DNA of 64,000 nucleotides, taken from contig NZ_NIVS01000020.1 of NCBI RefSeq assembly GCF_002205165.1, positions 434,001 to 498,000 of the forward strand, in the 5' to 3' direction. Shown here piece after piece: positions 58,432-64,000 of this stretch. The stretch's first letter is position 1. Each line of letters opens with the position of its first letter. Position numbers and translations under genes: made by a program. Under the pieces are notes generated by a model, which saw only the letters and a list, made by a program, of their open reading frames with translations, made no database searches and was not told the origin of the DNA. Source of the DNA: Stenotrophomonas maltophilia (GTDB taxonomy: Bacteria; Pseudomonadota; Gammaproteobacteria; Xanthomonadales; Xanthomonadaceae).

Positions 58432-59544
58432 ATGTCCCAGCGTGAATGGGTCGCCGCGGCCATCCGCAAGATCGACGCCGATTTCAACCGTTCGGCCGAT
58501 ACCCACCTGATTCCGATGGACCTGCCCGGGTTCGAGGGCATCGACCTGTATTTCAAGGACGAGTCCAGCCACCCCACCGGCAGCCTGAAGCATCGCCTGG
58601 CGCGCTCGTTGTTCCTGTATGCGCTGGCCAATGGCTGGCTGCGCGAGGGGCGCCCGGTGATCGAGGCGTCCAGCGGTTCCACGGCGGTGTCCGAGGCATA
58701 CTTCGCGCGCCTGCTGGGGCTGCCCTTCATCGCGGTGATGCCGGCCACCACCTCGCCGGAGAAGATCGCGGCGATCGAATTCCACGGCGGCCGTTGCCAT
58801 CTGGTGGAGCGCGCCTGCGACCTGAACTGCGATTCGGAAACGCTGGCCCGCGAAACCGGTGGCCACTTCATGGACCAGTTCACCTACGCCGAGCGTGCCA
58901 CTGACTGGCGCGCCAACAACAACATCGCCGAATCGATCTTCAAGCAGATGGCCGAGGAGCCGCATCCGGTGCCCGAGTGGATCGTGTGCAGCCCCGGTAC
59001 CGGCGGCACGGCGGCCACGCTGGGCCGCTATGTGAGCTACCGCCGGCATGACACCCGCATCCTGTGTGCGGACCCGGAAATCTCCGTGTTCTACGACGGC
59101 TACTGCGCCGCGCTGGCCGGCCAGCCCTGGCGCGAGCTGACCTGCAATGGGGGCTCGCGGGTGGAAGGCATCGGCCGGCCGCGGGTGGAATCGAGCTTCA
59201 TTCCGACCAGTGTCGATGCGATGGTCAAGGTGCCCGATGCGCTGAGCCTGGCCGCGATGCGCCACGTCACCCGCCAGCTGGGCCGTCGTGTCGGCGGCTC
59301 GACCGGGACCAATTTCATCGGCGTGCTTCAGGCCGCGCAGCTGATGCGTCAGGCAGGCCGCAGCGGCTCGATCGTGACCATCCTGTGCGACAGCGGCGAT
59401 CGTTACGCACACAGCTATTACAACCCCGCGTGGTATCCGACGCAGGGCATCGACGTGGATGGCGCCGATACGGTGCTCGCGGCCGCAGTGGCCGGGCAGG
59501 GGCTGCCGGTGCTGCCCTGCGTCTCGCTGGAAACGCTGTACTGA
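58432..59544 (+). CDS. PLP-dependent cysteine synthase-family protein (cysteine desulfhydrase-like)
   Basis: 370 residues of PLP fold type II. The PLP lysine is in [11 protein letters not shown], the substrate loop is [19 protein letters not shown], the phosphate-binding loop is [15 protein letters not shown] and the late [17 protein letters not shown] resembles the C-terminal PLP contact of O-acetylserine sulfhydrylases. Length and motifs resemble the Cds1-type enzymes that release H2S from cysteine, but synthase activity is equally possible. ATG 58432. It diverges from the CopL-like gene with 88 bp between. Confidence 0.88.
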   Translation: MSQREWVAAAIRKIDADFNRSADTHLIPMDLPGFEGIDLYFKDESSHPTGSLKHRLARSLFLYALANGWLREGRPVIEASSGSTAVSEAYFARLLGLPFIAVMPATTSPEKIAAIEFHGGRCHLVERACDLNCDSETLARETGGHFMDQFTYAERATDWRANNNIAESIFKQMAEEPHPVPEWIVCSPGTGGTAATLGRYVSYRRHDTRILCADPEISVFYDGYCAALAGQPWRELTCNGGSRVEGIGRPRVESSFIPTSVDAMVKVPDALSLAAMRHVTRQLGRRVGGSTGTNFIGVLQAAQLMRQAGRSGSIVTILCDSGDRYAHSYYNPAWYPTQGIDVDGADTVLAAAVAGQGLPVLPCVSLETLY

Positions 59545-59668
59545 GCGCGGCACCGGCTCTGGCGTGAACCTGGCCCATCGGCGTACGCCGGGGCCTTGTG
59601 CGGGGCGGGGGGCAATGCCATATCGTGGGGTGATGCCGCTGCAGCGGCCCCGTTGTCTGGAGATGCCT

Positions 59669-61696
59669 GTGACCCCCACCAACCCCCTGCTCGATTTTTC
59701 CGGCCTGCCGCGTTTCGATGCGATCCAGCCCGAGCACATCGCCCCGGCGATCGATGCCCTGCTGGCCGACGCCGAGGCCGCGGTGAAAACCGCCGAGACC
59801 GTCTCCCCGGTGACCTGGGCAAGCTTCGCCGAGCCGCTGGACGACGCTACCGAGCGCCTGTGGCGCGCGTGGGGCCAGGTCGGCCACCTGCAGGCCGTGG
59901 TGAACACCCCGGCGCTGCGCGAGGCCTACAACGCAACCCTGCCCAAGGTGACACGCTTCGGCAGCGCACTGGGCCAGAACCTGGCGCTCTACCAACAGTA
60001 CCGCGCCCTAGCCGCCACGCCGGAAGCGACGCAATACGGCCCGGCACGTCGCAAGGTGCTGGAGAACGCGCTGCGCGATTTCCGCCTGGGTGGCGCTGAA
60101 CTCGATGACGCCGGCAAGGCGCGGTACAGCGCGATCCGCGAGGAGCTGTCCGCGCTGTCGGCGACGTTCTCGCAGAATGTGCTTGATGCGACCGATGCCT
60201 GGTCGCTGCACGTGGACGACCGCGCCGAACTGGCTGGCCTGCCGGACGACGTGATCGCCGCTGCCCGCAGCGCGGCGGAGAAAGACGGCCTGGCCGGCTG
60301 GAAGCTGACGCTGCAGATGCCGTGCTACATCCCCGTGCAGACCTACGCCGAACATCGCCCGCTGCGCGAGGCGCTGTATCGCGCCAACGCGGTGCGCGCC
60401 TCCGAGTTCGGCGATGCCGCGCTGGACAACAGCGGCAACATCGATCGCGTGCTGGCGTTGCGTGCGGAGCTGGCCGCACTGCTGGGCTTCGCCAACTACG
60501 CCGAGTATTCGATCGCCACCAAGATGGCCGAGGATGCGCCTCAGGTACTGGGCTTCCTGCGCGATCTCGCCGCGCGCGCCAAGCCGTACGCGCAGCGCGA
60601 CCGTGCCGAGCTGGAGGCGTTCGCCCGCGACGAACTGGGCATGCCGGCGCTGGAGGCGTGGGACCTGGCCTTCGCTGCGGAAAAGCTGAAGCAGGCGCGC
60701 TACAGCTATTCCGAGCAGGACGTGAAGCAGTACTTCACCGAACCGAAGGTGCTCGATGGCCTGTTCAGTGTGATCCGCAGGCTGTATGGCCTGGAGGTGC
60801 AGTCGGACAGTGCGCCGGTGTGGCATCCGGATGTGCGTTTCTTCCGGGTGGTCGATGCGCAGGGCGCGCTGGTGGGGCAGTTCTATCTGGACCTGTACGC
60901 GCGCGAAGGCAAGCGCGGTGGCGCGTGGATGGATGATTGCCGCAACCGCCGCGAGACCGCGGCCGGTGTGCAGACGCCGCTGGTGTACCTGGTCTGCAAC
61001 TTCGGCAAGGGTGCCGAGGGCCAGCCGGCCACCTTCAGCCACAGCGATGTGACCACGCTGTTCCATGAAATGGGGCATGGCCTGCATCAGTTGCTGACCC
61101 GCATCGGTGAGCTTGGCGTGGCCGGCATCAACGGCGTGGAGTGGGACGCGGTGGAACTGCCGAGCCAGTTCATGGAGAACTTCTGCTGGGAATGGGACCG
61201 CGTGCAGGCGATGACCGCACACGTGAGCACCGGCGAGCCGCTGCCGCGTGCGCTGTTTGACCGCATGCTGGCCGCACGCAATTTCCAGAGCGGCATGTTC
61301 ACCGTGCGTCAGCTGGAATTCGCGCTGTTCGACATGCAGCTGCACAGCGAGTTCGACCCGACCCAGGACAGTGTGCAGGCGCTGCTGGAGCGGGTGCGCG
61401 ATGAAGTAGCGGTCAACCGGCCGCCGGCCTGGAATCGCTTCCCCAATCAGTTCAGCCACATCTTTGCCGGTGGCTACGCGGCGGGCTACTACAGTTACAA
61501 GTGGGCCGAGGTGCTCAGCGCCGATGCCTATGCCGCGTTCGAGGAAGCGCCGGACAAGGTGACCGAGATCGGTCAACGGTTCCGCGATGAGGTGCTCTCG
61601 CGGGGTGGCAGCCGGAGTGCCGCCGAGAACTTCGCCGCGTTCCGTGGGCGCGCGCCGACGGTGGACGCGCTGCTGCGGCATAACGGGATGGTGTGA
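59669..61696 (+). CDS. prlC: Oligopeptidase A (M3 metallopeptidase)
   Basis: Cytosolic zinc peptidase that degrades signal peptides and other short peptides. 675 residues with the zinc motif in TLFHEMGHGLHQ (His about 466) and the downstream Glu ligand in DAVELPSQFMENF; the C-terminal GGYAAGYYSYKWAEVLSADAYAAF is also characteristic. GTG 59669 is chosen: GGAG at 59659-59662 lies 6 bp upstream and the product starts MTPTNPLL like E. coli PrlC. ATG 59663 would abut the Shine-Dalgarno sequence. Confidence 0.95.
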   Translation: MTPTNPLLDFSGLPRFDAIQPEHIAPAIDALLADAEAAVKTAETVSPVTWASFAEPLDDATERLWRAWGQVGHLQAVVNTPALREAYNATLPKVTRFGSALGQNLALYQQYRALAATPEATQYGPARRKVLENALRDFRLGGAELDDAGKARYSAIREELSALSATFSQNVLDATDAWSLHVDDRAELAGLPDDVIAAARSAAEKDGLAGWKLTLQMPCYIPVQTYAEHRPLREALYRANAVRASEFGDAALDNSGNIDRVLALRAELAALLGFANYAEYSIATKMAEDAPQVLGFLRDLAARAKPYAQRDRAELEAFARDELGMPALEAWDLAFAAEKLKQARYSYSEQDVKQYFTEPKVLDGLFSVIRRLYGLEVQSDSAPVWHPDVRFFRVVDAQGALVGQFYLDLYAREGKRGGAWMDDCRNRRETAAGVQTPLVYLVCNFGKGAEGQPATFSHSDVTTLFHEMGHGLHQLLTRIGELGVAGINGVEWDAVELPSQFMENFCWEWDRVQAMTAHVSTGEPLPRALFDRMLAARNFQSGMFTVRQLEFALFDMQLHSEFDPTQDSVQALLERVRDEVAVNRPPAWNRFPNQFSHIFAGGYAAGYYSYKWAEVLSADAYAAFEEAPDKVTEIGQRFRDEVLSRGGSRSAAENFAAFRGRAPTVDALLRHNGMV

Positions 61697-61726
61697 CTGC
61701 GGCCGCGTGATCGGGCGGCACGTGGC

Positions 61727-62527
61727 TCACTCCGCGTAGATCATCTTCCGGCTCATGCCGCCGTCGACGATGTGGTCCTGGCCGGTGATGAAACCGGCCA
61801 GGTCCGAGAGCAGGAAGACCGCCAGCGCGCCGATGTCCGGCGGCTGGCCAACGCGGCCGACCGGGTGCTGCGCATGATCGCGGCGGGAAAGCGTTGGCGT
61901 GCGCCGCCGTGAGGGCGCCTGCCAGGCGTCGGTGGTGATCCAGCCGGGGCTGATGCTGTTGACCCGCACGGCGGGGCCTTCGCTCAACGCCAGCGCATGG
62001 GTGAAGGCGACCAGCCCGCCCTTGGCCGCGGCATACGCTTCACTGTCCGGTTCGGACTGCCACGCACGCGTCGAGGCAATGTTGATGATCGCGCCGGCAT
62101 GCTCGCGCAGGGCGGGCAGGGCGTGCTTGCTGCACAGGAAAGCGCCATGCAGGCTGGAGAGGCGGCGCTGCCACTCGGCCAGCGGCATCTCCGCCAAGGG
62201 CGTGCCGTGGGCACTGGCGATGCCGGCATTGTTGACCAGGCCATCCAGGCGGCCGAAGCGCTTCAGCGTCGCCTTGATCAGCGCCTGCACGCTGCGTTCG
62301 CTGGCCACGTCCGCGCGCTGGAACGCCGCGCGCTCCGGCAGTGCCCACTCCTTCAGACACGCCTTGCCGGCATCGGCATCCAGGTCGGCGATCATCAAGC
62401 TGCCGCCGGCGCCCAGCACCGACTGCGCGATGCCGCGGCCCACGCCCTGCGCGCCACCGGTGATCAGCACCACGCGGTCGCGCAGCGGCTGTGCCGGCCA
62501 GTCGAGGATGCCCGGGGTCAGTGACAC
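61727..62527 (-). CDS. Short-chain dehydrogenase/reductase
   Basis: 266 residues of the classical SDR family: cofactor motif LITGGAQGVGRGIA, NNAG at LVNNAGIA, catalytic Ser in NIASTRAW, the YxxxK pair in SEAYAAAKGG, and a PGWI turn. The acidic residue DLDAD after the second strand suggests NAD(H). Substrate unknown. Its start overlaps the end of the DUF1415 gene by 10 bp, so the two are translationally coupled, with this gene second. Confidence 0.92.
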   Translation of the reverse strand: MSLTPGILDWPAQPLRDRVVLITGGAQGVGRGIAQSVLGAGGSLMIADLDADAGKACLKEWALPERAAFQRADVASERSVQALIKATLKRFGRLDGLVNNAGIASAHGTPLAEMPLAEWQRRLSSLHGAFLCSKHALPALREHAGAIINIASTRAWQSEPDSEAYAAAKGGLVAFTHALALSEGPAVRVNSISPGWITTDAWQAPSRRRTPTLSRRDHAQHPVGRVGQPPDIGALAVFLLSDLAGFITGQDHIVDGGMSRKMIYAE

Positions 62528-63096
62528 GGCGGCATGTCGTTGCGGCCCAGCAGGCGCGTCCAGCCTTCGATGCCGAGCTTGTCCAGCGTGTCGATGTTGC
62601 GCTCCACGATCACGTCCGGATCCGGGAACGCGGCGACGGCGCGCTCGACGCTGTCTTCGCGCAGCAGGTGCAGGGTCGGGTAGGGCGCGCGGTTGGTGTA
62701 GTTGCTCACGTCATCCGGGGCCACGCCGGCGAACTGGTACTGCGGATGGAAGCTGGCCACCTGCAGGATGCCCTGCAGATCCAGTGCCTCGATTGCCGCA
62801 TCGGCGTTGTCGAGGAAGTCGTTGTACTCCAGGAAATCGGTCAGCACGTCCGGGTGCACGATCAACGTCGTGTCGATCTGCTCGGCCGGGGTATCGCGAA
62901 GCAGGATCAGTTCTTCGGCCAGTTCTTCGACCAGTGCCTCCGGCGTGGTCGCATCGCTGAGCACGAACCGCACCTGGTCCTTGACGTACACCGCCTTGGC
63001 GAACGGGCACAGGTTCAGGCCGATGACGATCTGCTCCAGCCATTTCCGGGTCTCGGCAATGGGGTCGCGGGTGGCAGTGAGGGATGCATCGTTCAT
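62518..63096 (-). CDS. DUF1415 family protein
   Basis: 192 residues, starting MNDASLTATRDPIAETRKWLEQ. The segment IVIGLNLCPFAKAVYVKDQVRFVLSD and the later YPTLHLLREDSVERAV characterise DUF1415, a conserved proteobacterial family of unknown function. The single conserved Cys (LCPFA) may be functional. ATG 63096. First gene of the pair with the SDR. Confidence 0.88.
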   Translation of the reverse strand: MNDASLTATRDPIAETRKWLEQIVIGLNLCPFAKAVYVKDQVRFVLSDATTPEALVEELAEELILLRDTPAEQIDTTLIVHPDVLTDFLEYNDFLDNADAAIEALDLQGILQVASFHPQYQFAGVAPDDVSNYTNRAPYPTLHLLREDSVERAVAAFPDPDVIVERNIDTLDKLGIEGWTRLLGRNDMPPCH

Positions 63097-63216
63097 GGCG
63101 GGCGGTGTCGCTGGCGGGGGTGTTGATTGTACGGCGCGGCGATGAAGCGGGCGGGGTGGCCGGCTCCACTGTCCATTAACTGCACACCCGTCATCCTGAT
63201 AAATCCTTATCCGGCA

Positions 63217-63231
63217 ATCACTTGCAGTGAT
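63217..63231 (+). promoter_or_regulatory. Inverted repeat upstream of the aldehyde dehydrogenase gene
   Basis: ATCACT-TGC-AGTGAT, perfect 6-bp arms, 77 bp before the ATG and in an AT-richer stretch. A candidate operator; the regulator is unknown. Confidence 0.35.
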
Positions 63232-63307
63232 CGAGCCAACGGCCAATAGGCAGTGGCCGGCCGCAGGTATCCAATGGCCGGGTACACGACGCAAGGAGTT
63301 CTCAGTG

Positions 63308-64000
63308 ATGGCAACACATGCATTCCTGCCGACGGCCACCTGGTCCGGCAAGTTGTTCGACGGTCAATGGACCCCGGGTGCGGGCACCCAGAACGTGGTC
63401 GAGCCGGCCACCGGCGAACGCCTCGGCGAGATCGCGATGGCCGACCCGGCGCAGATCGCGCACGCCGCCGCCACCGCCGCCGCCGCACAGCGCGAGTGGG
63501 CCAGCGCCCCGTATGACACCCGCGCGCAGGTGCTGCGCCGCGCCGCCCAGCTGGCCGAAGAACACAACGATGAGATCGTGCAGTGGCTGGTCCGCGAAAG
63601 TGGCTCCACCCAGCTCAAGGCCGGCTTCGAGGCCAAGGTGAACACCAAGGCGCTGCATGAGGCGGCGGCACTGCCTTCGCGCAGCATTGGCGAAGTACTG
63701 CCCTCAGAACCGGGCCGGTTGAATCTGGCGCGCCGCCGCCCGCTGGGCGTGGTCGGGGTGATTGCACCGTTCAACTTCCCGCTGTACCTGGCCATGCGTG
63801 CGGTGGCCCCGGCGCTGGCGCTGGGCAATGCGGTGGTGCTCAAGCCCGATCCGCGCACCGCGGTGTGCGGTGGCTTCGTGATCGCGCGCCTGTTCGAACT
63901 GGCCGGGCTGCCGGCCGGCCTGCTGCACGTGCTGCCGGGTGATGGCGCGGCCGGTGCGGCGCTGACCAGTGACCCGAACATCGCGATGATCCAGTTCACC
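63308..64000 (+). CDS. Aldehyde dehydrogenase, benzaldehyde-dehydrogenase-like (3' end outside window)
   Basis: The first 231 codons of an ALDH-superfamily enzyme. Seen: an N-terminal GKLFDGQW / VVEPATGERLGEI oligomerisation region and the Rossmann start VVGVIAPFNFPLYLAMR with VVLKPDPRT. PFNFP and KPDPRT instead of PWNFP and KPSE are typical of XylC/vanillin/salicylaldehyde-type dehydrogenases. The catalytic Cys and Glu lie beyond the window. AAGGAG (63293-63298) supports ATG 63308; a GTG one codon earlier is also possible. Oxidation of an aromatic aldehyde is inferred. Confidence 0.9.
   Translation, partial: MATHAFLPTATWSGKLFDGQWTPGAGTQNVVEPATGERLGEIAMADPAQIAHAAATAAAAQREWASAPYDTRAQVLRRAAQLAEEHNDEIVQWLVRESGSTQLKAGFEAKVNTKALHEAAALPSRSIGEVLPSEPGRLNLARRRPLGVVGVIAPFNFPLYLAMRAVAPALALGNAVVLKPDPRTAVCGGFVIARLFELAGLPAGLLHVLPGDGAAGAALTSDPNIAMIQFT

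Overview
The window is about 66% G+C chromosomal DNA from a gammaproteobacterium of the Xanthomonas/Stenotrophomonas family (Lysobacteraceae), most likely Stenotrophomonas or a close relative. The evidence is the gene repertoire (opgH, an AlgZ/AlgR-like pair, E3 with an N-terminal lipoyl domain, CopL-family peptides, outer-membrane barrels) and a GTAG-type palindromic element of the SMAG kind between atpA and atpG. Genus and species are inferred. No rRNA, tRNA, IS element, prophage or CRISPR array was found. The first gene (chemoreceptor) and the last (aldehyde dehydrogenase) run off the edges.

Layout. 1-3.8 kb: chemoreceptor and an ArcD-like antiporter. 3.8-5.8 kb: arsenic cluster (ACR3 pump, ArsR, ArsC) with an apparent arsH remnant in front of arsC. 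5.85-12.5 kb: DUF2628 protein, opgH, an esterase, a LytS/LytTR two-component pair and hemC. 12.6-20.6 kb: DUF481 protein, lipoprotein, WYL regulator, metQ, glpD-glpK, ompW and a deoxyinosine-type DNA glycosylase. 20.8-24.7 kb: aceF, a secreted hypothetical protein and lpd in one operon. 24.9-33.5 kb: an outer-membrane protein, an orphan terminator that may end a small RNA, then the complete ATP synthase operon atpIBEFHAGDC with stable hairpins between several cistrons.

33.6-45.3 kb: glmU and glmS on the plus strand, separated by a seven-gene minus-strand unit: periplasmic adaptor, ABC ATPase, two MacB-like permeases, a PDZ protein, an NtrC-family response regulator and its kinase. The unit is preceded by a sigma-54 promoter with exact GG-N10-GC spacing and a cluster of GTGTCC/GGACAC half-sites. 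It looks like a self-contained, envelope-signal-driven efflux or extrusion circuit.

45.3-50.5 kb: a frameshifted gene remnant, a CBS-domain protein, the UdgX/radical-SAM DNA-repair pair and two VOC-fold enzymes. 50.9-58.3 kb: a metal-related island. A CopL-like peptide, a TonB-dependent receptor, a PepSY membrane protein and a PepSY protein fused to an NqrF-like NADH:2Fe-2S reductase run rightward. A second CopL-like peptide, an EF-hand protein and a DUF411 (CopG-like) lipoprotein run leftward towards them. The proposed reading is outer-membrane uptake of a metal or metal complex followed by NADH-driven reduction in the periplasm. 58.4-64 kb: a PLP-dependent cysteine-synthase-like enzyme, oligopeptidase A, an SDR/DUF1415 pair and the start of an aromatic-type aldehyde dehydrogenase.
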